Position numbers and translations under genes: made by a program. Under the pieces are notes generated by a model that ran no database searches, was not told where the DNA came from, and saw nothing but the letters and a program-made list of their open reading frames with translations. Positions 32,214 to 44,183 of a stretch of DNA of 64,000 nt are shown here, one piece after another (the stretch's first letter is position 1; each line of letters opens with the position of its first letter). The DNA is from Pogostemon cablin (lineage: Eukaryota; Streptophyta; Magnoliopsida; Lamiales; Lamiaceae): positions 22,435,513 to 22,499,512 of the forward strand of contig CM042979.1 of assembly GCA_023678885.1 (NCBI GenBank), in the 5' to 3' direction.

Positions 32214-33893
32214 TATTAACATTTGATCGTTTGGTTAACGTTAACCGTTAGGGTTCCATGCATTTCTAACCCAGTAGAAGCAATAAGATAGAAATGTATT
32301 ACCTTTCATCAGGGTATGTTGAAAAAGAAAATGAATTCTCGCTGCAGCATGCGCAACCTCACTGTTTTGGGTATAACTCTCTCATCCGATCTCCGATTTG
32401 AGTGATATTTATGCCAAAATGATCCTCTATTCAGCGGCTTTGCAATGGTGTATCACATGTTCAGTTTGAAATTCCACATAATTTTAGAAAAATTGTGGAA
32501 TTTGACGAACAGTAGTAGCAAACAACTTCTTGATCTTCTGTTGTATTCCCAAGTCCAATCTTGACGTCGTGTGGGCGATGATCCTCAAAATCTTCTCAAT
32601 CTGCTGTTCTCTCTCCATCCTAACAGTGTTAGGCATGAATTGATTAGGGTTTCTGGACAGTTAAGATGACTTATATATGGGCTACAGCAGGGACCAGGAG
32701 GAGAAATTAGAGTCGGGCATCCATTGGGCTTAAGTATCCAAGTTTAGCCCAAAACTTATACTCCCTCCGTCCCGGGTATTTTTACCCGTTTGTACGGGCA
32801 CGGAGATTAAGACATTTTATTTTTTTAATATATAATGTAAGAAAAAGTAGGGATAAATTAGTAATTTAAAAGAAAAAGTGAATAAAGTTGTTGGGAATGA
32901 TGAATAAAGTGTAAAAAAGTAGTTAAAGTTGTTGGGATTGTAAAAAGTAGGTAATAAAATATTATGTATTTTTGCCAAAAATGGAATGGGTAAAAATACG
33001 TGGGACACCCCAAAATGGAAAGTGGGTAAAAATACGTGGGACGGAGGGAGTACTTAAGTCCAATAATAATAATTATTCCACTAAAATATTATTACTGCAC
33101 TGCCGCTCTAATCCCATAATTATGTTATGGGCTCCATCTTATTATGAGTCCGTTAGTCTCCCCATGTTTAAGATATACAATGCCTATTAATTAATTAAGT
33201 TACTGACAACTCAATTAATTAATATCTCATCCAAGAGTAGCACCACTCAACCTTATTATTATGCCGAAAAAATCCACCTGCAGAATTTACGTGATAATCC
33301 TTATGAGCTCCTCAAGGGAACATCATAAACCTATTTAATAGGACACAGATTCCTTCTACAATCAACAGCACACCATAGAGACAACATTATTACCCAACTC
33401 ATCGAGTTTGTTGATTTAATATTTAAATCTCACCCATTGATGAATCAAAGAGATGCATACTAACTTATGTGTCGAGGTTATTATATATGGATTAAGAGTA
33501 CGAACATCCATAATAACTGAGATCAAGTTCTCCTATATAGTCAGTATAAGTCGAACGATCTCAAGCGTTCCTGCCCAATACACACAAAGTGCACTAATGT
33601 GATTCTATAGTCAAGACAAACTAATATCAAATCACACTACAACCATCCAGATAGAGAGTCCCTGTCTATCTTGGTTGTGAGTATCTGTTTATACTTTATA
33701 AGAAAACCGATAATATGATCTTTCGCGTGCTGTCACACAACATATTATCTACAGTATAAAGTAAGTGGACTATTGCATCGGACATATAAATAAATTATAA
33801 GGCGCAATCATTTGATCATATGATTCTCATTTCAAATTCATTGTTTAAACATTGTTCATACAAAAAGCTAGACTTTTAGTATACAATCCAATA
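32214..33893 (-). mobile_element. Solo copia LTR E
   Basis: A lone LTR of the C/D/F/G family with a perfect TSD, ACTCC, at 32209-32213 and 33894-33898. The ends have decayed to TATTAA and CCAATA. It contains a Stowaway-like MITE. No internal region is present, as expected after LTR-LTR recombination. Confidence 0.9.
32761..33050. mobile_element. Stowaway-like MITE, copy 1
   Basis: 290 bp with inverted ends CTCCCTCCGTCCC and GGGACGGAGGGAG and a TA duplication (32759-32760 and 33051-33052). The uninterrupted site is visible in sister LTRs (for example near 1807-1820, ACTTATACTTAAG). It is non-coding and nearly identical to 43780-44070. Confidence 0.95.
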
Positions 33894-35757
33894 ACTCCCA
33901 CTCCCAACATTAAAGATTATTTTAAAACCTCTACTAGTCACCATACTTCTCCAAGTGTAGCTTCGGATTATAGCCAATTAGAGCTTTCAAAAATATTTTG
34001 TTTGGATAATACATTGCTTTCAATACCTTTGACAATAGAGAATTCTCATTATTTAGTAGTCTCCAACCTTGCTTTGCTAGAAGAGCCAAGTTGAAGCAAA
34101 ACAAGTCTCTCATTCCCTCCCATTCCTCCATTGAGTTTGTTTTTACAAATTTTATCCTTGTTATACTAATGAATTTTCCTCTCAGTTCCTTTTGGCCCCA
34201 CCAAAAGTTGCCTATAATTGGGTTGATTCAAGTACAGACATAGATTGGAAGCTGGAAACAACTCATGAGGTATGTGGGAATTGCTTGTGCAATCGACTTG
34301 GTTAGAATGAGTCACCCTACAACTGAAAGGGGCTTGCTCTTCCAACTCTTTAATTTTTTTCTCAATTCTCTCAATAACTGAGCTGAAAACTAACCTTTTT
34401 GATCTTCCAGTAGTTGTTGGTATCCCAAGATAGATGTCGTGTTTTTCTACCAGCTTCACTCTCAGACTAAGTGCGAGTTCCATTTGTAGATCATGATCCA
34501 CAACCTTGCTAAAAGAAATCTCAGATCTAAAGACTGATTGTTTGGCCCAAAGCAACTTCATAGGTTTGAATTATCTACTAAACTACATTTTCTTCCTGAG
34601 TTGAAGCCCTTCCAAAAATGAAACTATCATTAGCAAAGAAGAGGTGTGAGATAGTTGAGGTAGCTCTGCCTATTTTAACACCACTGAAGGTTCTTGAAAG
34701 TTCATATTTACGAGGAAGACCTGAGAAAGCTTCTACACAGAAAAGAAACAAGTAAGGTGATAAGGGGTCTCCTTGATGAAGACCCCTTGAAGGGTGGAAG
34801 TAGTTTCCAGGTTGCCCATTAACAAGAACTGAGAAAGAAACAAATTCCACGCATTTCATGATTAAGTTGACAAAATTGGTATTAATACCCATTTTAGCAT
34901 CACTAGTTTCAAGAAACACCATTTCACTCTATCATAAGCTTTGCTCATATCAAGTTTGAAGGTAAAAGATCCTTTGTTTTTAGCCTTATTGGATTTAAGG
35001 TAGTGGAAAATTTCAAAGGCAATGAGAGCATTGTCGGTGATCAAAATACCTGGGACAAAAACAGATTGAGTATGGTGAATGAGATCAGGAAGAACGGTTT
35101 TGAACCTGTTTTCTATGGTTTTAGCTATGATTTTATAAGAAACATTGTAAAGGATTTTGGATCTATAATCAGCGGGACATTTCAGAATTTTTCTTTTTGG
35201 GGATTAGGGCAATGAAAGTTTTGTTAAGAGCAACAGGATTGGACACACCATTAAGGACATCAAGGACCAGAGGAATGAAATCTTTTTCAATTACAAACCA
35301 TAATTTTTAGTTAAAAAAAGTAGGCATACTGTCGGGTCCCGAGGTCTTGGTAGGATGCATTTAAGCTACCGCGGCTACTATCTCATCTTTTGCGAAAGGC
35401 TCAAGTAAAGTGGATTGCATATCCTCTGTTATCTTTAGACCGATCACATCAAAAGCCTTATTCATATCAATGTTCAAACCAGCTTTGAAGAGATTTGAGA
35501 AATAAGAATCGAACACTCGAGAGATCTCTTCTTCCTCCTCTACCCAATTTCCTTTGATATCCTTGATTTTTTCAATGTTGTTGCGTTACTTGCACCCCGT
35601 GGTAGTTCTATGAAAAAAGGTTGTATTTTTGTCTCCACACTGAAGCCAATTAGCTCAAGATCGTTGATGCCACATACACTCTTATTTAGTAAGCAAATTA
35701 GCTAGCCTTTTCTCTTCTTCCCAAAACATTTGCACATTTTTTCTAGATGTTGGTAAT
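33894..35757 (-). pseudogene. LINE, reverse-transcriptase piece
   Basis: Broken minus-strand frames carry L1-type RT motifs: LDMSKAYDRVKW (about 34960), GLHQGDPLSPYLF (about 34780) and FFANDSFIF (about 34640). The last stands where FADDS is expected, so one catalytic Asp is Asn. Downstream, 34131-33934 has the [19 protein letters not shown] segment typical of plant LINEs. Frameshifts and stops make it inactive. It is interrupted by LTR F on one side and LTR E on the other. Confidence 0.88.
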
Positions 35758-37134
35758 GTTGGGTTATATACTAAAAGTCTAGCTTTAGTATGAACAATGT
35801 TATAATAATTTATTTAAAATGAGAATCATATGATCAAATGATTGCGTCTTATAATTTATTTATATGCACGATGCAATAGTCCACTTACTTTATACTGTAG
35901 ATAATATGTTGTGCGATAACACGCGGAAGATCATATTATCGGTTTCTTTATAAAGTATAAACAGATGCTCACAACCGAGATAGACGGGGACTCTCTATGG
36001 GGATAGTTGTAGTGTGGTTTGAAATTAGCTTGTCTTAGCTATAGAATCAAATTAGTGCACTTTGTGTGTATTGAGCAGGACCGCTTGATATCGTTCGACT
36101 TATACTGACTTATAGAAGAACTTGATCTCTGTTATTATGGATGTTCGTGCTCTTAATTCCTATACAATAACCTCGACACGTAATGCAGTATGTATTTCTT
36201 TGATTCATCAATGAGTAAGATTTACATGTATTAAATCAACAAACTCGGTGAGTTGGAAAGTAGTGTTGTCTCTATGATATACTGTTGATTGTAGAAGGAA
36301 TCCGTGTCCGTTATAGGTTGATGATGTCCCCTTGAGGAGCTCATAAAGATTATCATATAAACCCTGCAGGTGGATTTATTCCGGCATGATAATGAGGTTG
36401 AGTTGTACTACTCTCGATGAGATATTAATTAATGGAGTTGTCAGTAACTTAATTAATTAACGTATATCTTAAACATGGGGAGACTAATGGGCTAATAATA
36501 AGAAGGAGCCCATAATGTAATTATGGAATTAGAACGGTAGTGTAGTAATAATATTTTAGTGGAATATATTATTATTATTGGACTTAAGTATAAGCTTTGG
36601 GCTAAGCTTGGATACTTAAGCCCAATGGAGGCCCAACTCTAATTTCTCCTCCTGGTCCCTGCTGTAGCCCATATATAAGTCATCTCAACTGTTCTAACCC
36701 TAAGTGAGACACGCCTAACATGTGAAGAGGATAGACGAAATAGCAGATTGAGAAGATCTCGAGGATCGTCGCCCACACGGTGTCGAGATTGGACTTGAGA
36801 ATACAGCAGAAGACCGGAAGGTTGTTTGCTGCTGTTGTCCGCCAACTTATATAATTTTTATAATATCGTATAGACCTCAGAATTCGATGTGTTATAAACT
36901 GACGGAAAGCCACGGAAGAGATGATCATTTTGGCGCATAGATCACTCAAATCTGATATTGGATGCGAGAGTTACGCCCAAAACGGTGGGACTGCGCAGGC
37001 TGCCGACGAGAATTCATCTTATCCAACATACCCTGGTGAAAGGTAAGACGTTTCTTATTTTCTTGCTTTCACTGACTGTTAGAAATGTATAAAACCCTAA
37101 CAATTCATGTTAACCAAACTATCGAATGCTAACA
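35758..37134 (+). mobile_element. Solo copia LTR F, opposite orientation
   Basis: Reverse complement of the C/E/G type LTR, TGTTGGG...GCTAACA, with a perfect TSD, GGTAA, at 35753-35757 and 37135-37139. The shared module is at 36904-36982 on minus. Confidence 0.92.
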
Positions 37135-37857
37135 GGTAACTCTCTAAAGCATTAGATTTTAATTTCGCATTCTATGATTTGTTTACCAATGTTGCTGAAA
37201 TGGTTGTTATCCCATCCAGTAAGGAGAATCCCGAGCCAACTTGACATCCAAATCATTTGGTTTTGTGTTGTTTAGTGATCCATTCCAAGCTTCCTCTACC
37301 TTTGATTTGAAAGACTCATCATGAAGCCACATTGATTCGAACTGAAAAAAATTTCTCTTCTTTTTTTCTTTCCTAGATGTGGCGTTCAGCATCCAATTGA
37401 TCAGAATAGGACTGTGGTCAGAATTTCCTCTGTATAAGTGATCCACTTGGCATCTCGGGTATAGACAAGTCCACTAGATCGAAGTCAAACCTCTGTCAAG
37501 CCGTTCATATATGTTATTCTCTCCCTTTTGTCCGTTAGTCCACATGAAAGAGAATCCATTATATCCAATGTCTCTTAGTACCACACTATGAGTAGTGTGG
37601 AAAAAATCCTCCATTTTTGTTGTTTCCTTTGATCTTCCTCCTATTTTCTCATGATAATAGAATATCTCATTAAAATCTCTGATACTATAGTGAAGGGTGA
37701 TTATTGGTTTGTGCAAGAGATTTGATGAGGTTCCACATGTTCTTCTTTTGATTCTCCTCCAGCCATCCATAGATTCCAGTCATTTTCCACGTACTCTTTG
37801 TCATCATCAACAATCTCACAATCAATGTGGTGCATTGATTTGGTAGACACTGTAACT
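37135..37857 (-). pseudogene. LINE, endonuclease piece (5'-truncated)
   Basis: Minus-strand frames match the endonuclease domain of plant L1 elements: MTGIYGW, RDFNEIFYYHEKIGG, GFSFMWTNGQ and ERLDRG, then SDHSPIL. Stops and frameshifts are present. On its 5' side it joins a FAR1-like fragment at about 37857. Confidence 0.82.
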
Positions 37858-38062
37858 GTTTTTGCATATTCATTATAAAACCTGTAGGCAACTTCCTCAC
37901 TCACAAATTTCATAGCAATTTTCGGTATTTTCTCTTCTCAAATAAGTTGTGTTTTATGTTCCAACTCTTCTCCATTTTCATTTGTAAGACTAGTTTCTCT
38001 TTCATCCTTTTCAAAATCTAGTTTACGTCTTGTAGAAGGATCAATAGACACATACTTATTCA
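37858..38062 (-). pseudogene. FAR1/FHY3-like gene fragment, N-terminus
   Basis: From an ATG at 38062 the minus strand encodes a hydrophilic leader and then PKIAMKFVSEEVAYRFYNEYA, which resembles the start of the FAR1 DNA-binding domain of plant FAR1/FHY3-related (transposase-derived) proteins. One in-frame TGA lies between leader and domain. The domain breaks off at about 37857, where LINE endonuclease sequence begins, so the LINE probably inserted here. The source could be a host FRS gene or a Mutator-like transposase. Confidence 0.65.
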
Positions 38063-38735
38063 TATTTGTAGAACAATTGAAATCTTGAGGTACTTAAAGT
38101 CCAGAATATAGAATATTCAGTACTCAACATTTTATTCGTGATGTGCACTTAATTCAAATGAGATAACATTAGTTTTTAAAAGAAAATTACGAAATATTCA
38201 AATTAAAATAAACAATTTCAGAAATACTACAGGGAGCCAACGTATCAAAGAAAATTTTAAAACAAACAATTTAATTAAGAAATGCTAAAAGAAACCAACA
38301 CATCCTAGAATTTTTTCTTGCCGCTCAATCGATTAGTTATACACCAAGTGAATTGTAAGTTCAATTTAAAAAATAAGGACGGATTTGGTGAGAACTCTAA
38401 TTCAAATGAAATCAAATCAAAAGGTTCCATTGATTATTTTTAGTTCTATTGATAAAGTTATATAGTTCAAAACATTATTCAGATATTTCTACAAACATCT
38501 AGTGTGTTAATAGGATACAAACAACCTGACTAGATCATGAAAGGGAAGAAAGAAAAACATTAAAAAAAAAAGACAATAATCAAGATAGATCAGCCATATT
38601 TAGTACTGAATAACTCTGTATGCTTGAAGATGTCCTTTCGATGAACTTGGATGAAGACAGAACATTGATGCAACTTATGGTTCAAGAACGGCGAAGAAGT
38701 TGTGAATTCTTTTTGATGAAATGGTGGATTCGGAG
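38063..38735. other. AT-rich flank of the FAR1-like fragment
   Basis: No gene is seen. It is likely the former upstream region of the FAR1-like sequence. The last eight bases, ATTCGGAG, are the TSD of the hAT-type element. Confidence 0.5.
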
Positions 38736-39531
38736 CAGTGATGGTGCTAGGAATTTCCGGTAGAGGGGCCCAATTTCTCTTATCTTATAAAAATTTTCAC
38801 CTTTATTGCACATAAATTTTGAAAAATATTATTTTTTTATAATTTAGTAGTATTTTTTAATAAAACAAAGAATAAAATTTATTTTACATATAAAAATAAT
38901 TAAAAGAAACAAATGATAATATAAAATTTTAAATAAATGCTCCATTTATTTAGAAAATTTCAAAAAAAAATTTATAAAGAATTAAAAGAAAACAATTTAA
39001 GTATATAAAAATGAGAATAATAAAAGAACTCTATGTAATATAAATCAAAAAAGAAAAATAGAACAAACATAAGAAAATAAGAAAATAGGGGAGAACATTT
39101 TTAGATAAAAAAGAAAAGGTAAAAGAAAAAAGAATTAAATAAAAGAATTTATGTAATAAAAATAAAAAATGAAAAATAGATAAAATATAAGAAAATAGAA
39201 TGGGTGGGTTGTGGGGTGGGGTGGGGTGGGGTGGGGTGGGTGGGAGAGGAGGGGTGATTTTTAGATAAAAGAGAACAGGTAAAAGAAAAAAAAATTAGAT
39301 AAAATATTTTAAAACATAATATAATAAAGAAAGGAGGAGTGTTAGATAAAATAAAAAAAAAACTACTAAACTCCTTGGGTGCTCGAACCCGCACCCTCAG
39401 CCGTGAATGAAAGGCCACAACCATTGGGCTACATCAAAATAGTACAATTTATTATTACATATATAGTAATTATTTTCAACTTTTCAGGGGAGCTCAGTGC
39501 CCCCCCTGGCCCCAACGTGGCACCATCCCTG
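38736..39531. mobile_element. hAT-type non-autonomous element
   Basis: 796 bp with ends CAGTGATGGTGC and GCACCATCCCTG (11 of 12 inverted matches) and a perfect 8-bp TSD, ATTCGGAG (38728-38735 and 39532-39539). Eight-base TSDs and CAGGGATGG-type ends mark the hAT superfamily. The interior is very AT-rich apart from a G-rich tract, and has no transposase. Confidence 0.85.
39201..39255 (+). repeat. G-rich (GTGGG)n tract
   Basis: Repeated GTGGGG units form at least eight runs of three or four G within 55 bp inside the hAT-type element. On DNA or RNA this could form a G-quadruplex. Confidence 0.85.
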
Positions 39532-39626
39532 ATTCGGAGGAGAACCTCGATTGAATTGTTAAGGTGATTCTATAATAAAAGGTTTGGGAAGATAAAATTT
39601 TGGGAGAATCTTTATTTTCTAATATA

Positions 39627-39880
39627 CTCCCTTCATCCTGTATTAACGTTGATATTTATTTTTTGCACGTAGATTAAGCGATATAATATTTTAATATGTA
39701 GTAAGTTGGTGTATATAATATTTTAGTTGTAATTGGTAATTGTATTAGTGTTGTGTGTAGGCCCCATGAAAATATAATAATTATTTTGTGTGGGTCCCAC
39801 TTAAAAAATAAATAAATGTAAACCTTACTTTGAGACAAACCAAAATGAAACGTTTAACCCTTAACGCGGGATGGAGAGAA
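39627..39880. mobile_element. Diverged Stowaway-like MITE
   Basis: 254 bp between TA dinucleotides (39625-39626 and 39881-39882). The ends CTCCCTTCATCCTG and CGGGATGGAGAGAA are imperfect inverted repeats. The interior differs from the other two MITEs. Non-coding. Confidence 0.75.
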
Positions 39881-40119
39881 TAAGTAGTTTCCTTACTCAG
39901 CTTGTTAACCGACGTTATGAGCAACATTAGTGGTCTCTCTCTAGATACATATGTGGATCATCCGATTAGCATAACATGAGATATAACGAAAATGTAACTA
40001 AGGCATTCCAGCTGATTTAAAAGTAGGTGTTGTTGATTTTGTACCTATTCTTTTTAACTAAAACTCAATTCTCAAGACTTTGTTACAAATAAAGTAAAGA
40101 TGATTTTTTTTTTTTTGGT

Positions 40120-40718
40120 GTACAATTAACCAATTTTTTATTCCTTTTATTTTAAATCCAGCGCTATTATATTTTCTATCTATCCAAGATTCAGTAGAAA
40201 AAATCCTAATAAAGAAAAATAAACAACATTCACAAGAAGGGGTACCAGGCTACCAGCCTCACCGATTTTCTCTCCGTACATTGATATTCGCACCTTCAAA
40301 GTGGGTTGGAACAGATGCTTCATTATTCCAATGTACCACAAACATTTTATTAATTTCCATAGACTAAAGGAGCAGAGAAATACAAAACAAGCAAACACGG
40401 TTTTGGAAACAGGAAAAATAAATAAATTCACCAGTCTAAAAACAAGTAACAATATCTTCATTTCCCTAGAGCGAAGGATGAGAAGAAAACAGTAGATAAG
40501 GAACCCAGAAAGGAAGCTATAAAAGCAAACCTACATAATCGATAGTAACATTATATACGACAGAAACAAAACACCAGCAAAAAGCCCCAGGCGGGGTGGG
40601 TGAGTGCTGCTCCACTTTTGCAAGCCCATATGAATAAGGCGGCTCGGTGCTCGACAACTCAGCCCGTTGGCTAACTCACCCGACCCACTGCTCATCCCAC
40701 TGGTTAATGATATCATTC
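40120..40718 (-). other. Probable 3' UTR of the TERMINAL EAR1-like gene
   Basis: Sequence downstream of the TAA stop. Minus-strand AATAAA signals occur at 40351-40346, 40151-40146 and 40142-40137. The true cleavage site cannot be read from the sequence. Confidence 0.45.
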
Positions 40719-43324
40719 TTAGTCGTCACTCTCACTCCCACTCTCACTCACTGTTTCAGATTCATTATCCTTGCAAATGGTGGGGCCGTCGAGGGGTGGT
40801 GGCGGGCCGACTATCGGAGCAGGTTCCGTCAGCATTCTCCCATCTCTAGGCGGCGAGAACACCACCGGCATGTACTCCTCCGTGTCTCCGGGAAACTTGG
40901 AGTTTTTGAAGTGTTCTCGCAGTGCTTCCAATCCCTTGTGGTCCATTTTTACAGACATGTCAATTCTCAGCTGTAAAATGATCATTAAATATATATAACG
41001 TGTTTTATTACCTGCAATCTTGCGTATGTGATTTCGCATATCTTTCTCGAGTTGAACACTTCCCAGTTTTGATGGTGGAAGGCTTTGTAGAGTCTAAGTG
41101 TTGCCTCTGGTGAAGTCATGTTCACAAACCCATAACCCACATTGCATTTGTTGCTAATATACCAACACGTGAGAATTAAATTAAAGATAATGTTAGTGAA
41201 GTTGGGGGGAGAGAGAGAGAAAGAGATGTTGAAATGGATGAGAGAGAAAGAGAGAATCACATGAAATCAATGGGGAGGTAGACGAAGTCGTAAGAGGACA
41301 AGGGCTGGTCATCGCCGCCGGTCATCTGCTCATTGCAGTGGATACAGTGGTTATCCAGCATGTTCAGCAGCAGCTTCTGACTACACCACATTAAATAAAA
41401 TAATAATAATAATAACAGCAATAAATCAATCAATAAAAGAGAAAGTCAAAATAAATAAAGATACAAGACTACTTAAATGGGTTTTCTTGGGGGGCAGAAT
41501 ATAATGGGAGAGTGATGAATGGTATAATCAAATCAAGAATATTTTGGCCAAAGAAACAAGCAAGGTCAAGAAAACCAAAACCAATACCTGTACTTATTGG
41601 GTATGTTCTTAATCATGACAGTGGTTCTGGAATCCCTGCAATTTGATTCCACAATCGCATCTTGATTTATCAGAAACCGAGGATCATGATCCTTCCCCCT
41701 TCTCACCCCGCCACCACCCTTCCAAGGCCTCACCTGCTTCGACGACCCACTACTATGGCTTTTCTTCGAGCTCATCTTTTTCTGCTGTGACTGTGAATAC
41801 TCCTCATACCCACCACTAATGCATAAATTACTCACTGATCCATGGAGTGACGATCCACTGCTCGAACTTTTACTCCCATCACTCCCACTAGCGTTTCCTT
41901 TCCACCCGCAGTGCCGGTGGTGCGCCGGCCGGCGAGTTTCTGCCGGCGGAGGGCGGGTGGAGGGCGACGGCGACGGCGGTGTTTGAAAACACCTCGACAG
42001 AGGATTTCTGGGAGAATAATTATAGATTGAAGAGGGGGGATTCAATTTGTTTGATAGTGTTGTTAGATTGGGAGTGGGGGATTTCCATGGTTTCTTGAAC
42101 TGACCACCACGCCTACTGTATTCAATTATGACGCTTCGTCCATAAATATCTTGGCCATTCATGGCGGACTTGGCGTTTGCTGCGTTTCTTACATCATAGA
42201 ACTCCACGAACCTTTGGTTCTTTTTGTATGGTGTCTCCCTCAATTCCTTCACAGGCCCTTTTTCACAAAGGAAACAATTCCCCAAAAAAAGAAAAAACAT
42301 TAACAAACGCATTAAAGCCACCTAACAAGAATGATACACAAAAGACAATTAATTTTCACATTAATGTGGTCAAGAAAACGACCCATCACGTTGGAGAAAA
42401 GGCTTCAAAATAAGCCTTTGCCCCTCCCAAAATCTCACTAGATCTCTGCCAACAAATACAAAAATCACTTGAAAACACACGCACAAAATCCTAACCTCTG
42501 TTCAAGGAACCATTCACATGGCGACTGATGCTAAAAAATCACAAGAACTCTGGAGGGATAAATTTTTTTTTTTTTTTTTCTTAGTAAAAATCATTAATTA
42601 GTACCACCACTTTGTAGGAAAAAAGGGGAGAAAAAAGTTATAAATCATTTATCATACCAAAGGATTCAAATATTTCCTTGAGAGATGAAGCAGAAACTCC
42701 GGGGTCTAAATTGAATACAACGAGGGTTCCTTGATTATTCCCATCTGGTAGACCAGAAGTTACCGGAACAGCGAACTGGGCCCACACCACTCGTCCAGAA
42801 ATCAGCCCCCGCGCCGTTTGCGGCGGAAGCGGCGGCGCAACGGCCATCAACGGTATCGAATTGCTCAGAACGGCGTCATAATGGCGGCCGAGGCGGAACT
42901 GCTGCTGCATGTGCTGTTCTTGAATCGCTGCCAACGCCGCCTGCGCGTCCCTCACGTCGTAAAAATGCACCGTCACGAGGCCATCGCGCCGCCGCTCCAT
43001 CTGCACCGCCCTCACGTCGCCGAAGATTTCCAATTCACGGCGCACCGTCGATTCACTCACGGTGGTCGGCACCATGCTGAGAAGCAACGCTCTGGACGGC
43101 GTCGGCGAGGAGGGCGGGAGAGAAAGCGGCAGCGGAGGCGGCAGCTCGGCAGCAAAGGCGGCGGCGGGCGGCCGCGCGTATCCCATGTCGTCGTACGGCG
43201 GCAGAATGTAGGGATAGTACATTGGAGGTGGGGGGGAGGGGGGGAAATTGGTGGTGGGGAAGAATTCAAGGGCACCGGGGTCGAGGTGGTGGGTCGGGAG
43301 ACGAGAGAAACTGGAATCATTCAT
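40719..43324 (-). CDS. TEL: TERMINAL EAR1-like (plant Mei2-like) RNA-binding protein, 604 aa
   Basis: Five exons on minus: 43324-42658, 42257-41588, 41380-41261, 41153-41012 and 40934-40719. All introns are GT-AG and phases fit (667, 670, 120, 142 and 216 nt, 605 codons). The N-terminus is Pro-rich. RRM1 spans about residues 79-145, RRM2 about 199-275 and the Mei2-type C-terminal RRM about 434-533 ([23 protein letters not shown]), then [13 protein letters not shown] and an acidic Ser-rich end. The length fits the family (Arabidopsis TEL1, maize TE1, rice PLA2/LHD2 are about 500-680 aa). TEL genes act in shoot apices and control the rate and position of leaf initiation, presumably by binding RNA. 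I place exon 5 at GLEAL because an upstream acceptor would leave a 41-nt intron. No defect is visible. Confidence 0.93.
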
Positions 43325-43779
43325 TGTCGGAAAAGGGTTTAAGGTGGAAATGTGGATGGTTTCCGATGAAGGTTTTTGTCCTAAAGATATGTTGGGCGGT
43401 TCTTGATCTTGCTATGTTTAAGTTTGGGTACAAGACTTTATTAGGTTCTTCCTTTCTCTCTCTAGGCTTTCCTTCATTCTATATGCGCATAAACTCTGTC
43501 CCCTCTCTCGCTCTAGACTCCACCTTGAATCTTCTGCCTAGGTATAGTATAGGACTAGTGTGTGTCGTGTGTGTGTGTGAGAGAGAAAGAGAGAGAGAGA
43601 TTCACTGAGGTAGAGATGATACTGATATATGGAACAAAGAAGTTGCCTGTTACGCGACTTTCTCTTTTCACACAAGAAAAGTAAGCTAAAATTGCTATGT
43701 TGCTATTAATGTTGGATGGGTGAGATCCGTATAATTAAATTGAATTATTATTGAATAAAGTTACTTTAACTTATAAATA
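43325..43779 (-). promoter_or_regulatory. 5' UTR and promoter region of the TERMINAL EAR1-like gene
   Basis: Directly upstream of the ATG. It contains a GT/GA microsatellite (43561-43601), which reads as CT/CA on the gene strand, a pyrimidine-rich type of core often seen in plant promoters. A possible TATA-like stretch is near 43545 (minus CCTATACTATACC). The region is short: a MITE begins at 43780, about 455 bp from the start codon. Confidence 0.45.
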
Positions 43780-44070
43780 CTCCCTCCGTCCCGGGTATTT
43801 TTACCTGTTTGTACGAGCACGGAGATTAAGACATTTTATTTTTTTAATATATAATGTAAGAGAAAGTAGGGATAAATTAGTAATTTAAAAAGAAAAAGTG
43901 AATAAAGTTATTGGGAATGATGAATAAAGTGTAAAAAAGTAATTAAAGTTGTTGGGATTGTAAAAAGTTGGTAATAAAATATTATGTATTTTTGCCAAAA
44001 ATGGAATGGGTAAAAATACGTGGGACACCCCAAAATGGAAAGTGGGTAAAAATACGTGGGACGGAGGGAG
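43780..44070. mobile_element. Stowaway-like MITE, copy 2
   Basis: 291 bp between TA duplications (43778-43779 and 44071-44072). The ends are the same as copy 1 (32761-33050), and I see only about half a dozen differences in the whole element. It sits in the upstream region of the TERMINAL EAR1-like gene. Confidence 0.95.
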
Positions 44071-44183
44071 TAACTAAAAAAATTCTTAATTACGATGAAA
44101 TACAAACATACAAAAATATTACTAATAACTACATAAATATATAGTAATATTTCAATATTATTCCTACAATGTGCTGCACATAA

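Noticed and set aside
39369..39440. SINE- or tRNA-like segment with a GCTCGAACCCGC box
   Set aside because: It has a B-box-like word but no A box, no terminator and no TSD of its own, and lies wholly within the hAT-type element.
40935..41011. Exon 5 of the TERMINAL EAR1-like gene starting at 40970 (acceptor TTTTACAG)
   Set aside because: This would leave a 41-nt intron, too short for plants, and add 12 residues not seen in the family. The acceptor at 40936-40935 gives a 77-nt intron and the family sequence GLEAL.
42818..43342. Plus-strand open frame of 174 codons
   Set aside because: It is the reverse of the GC-rich first exon of the TERMINAL EAR1-like gene and resembles nothing.
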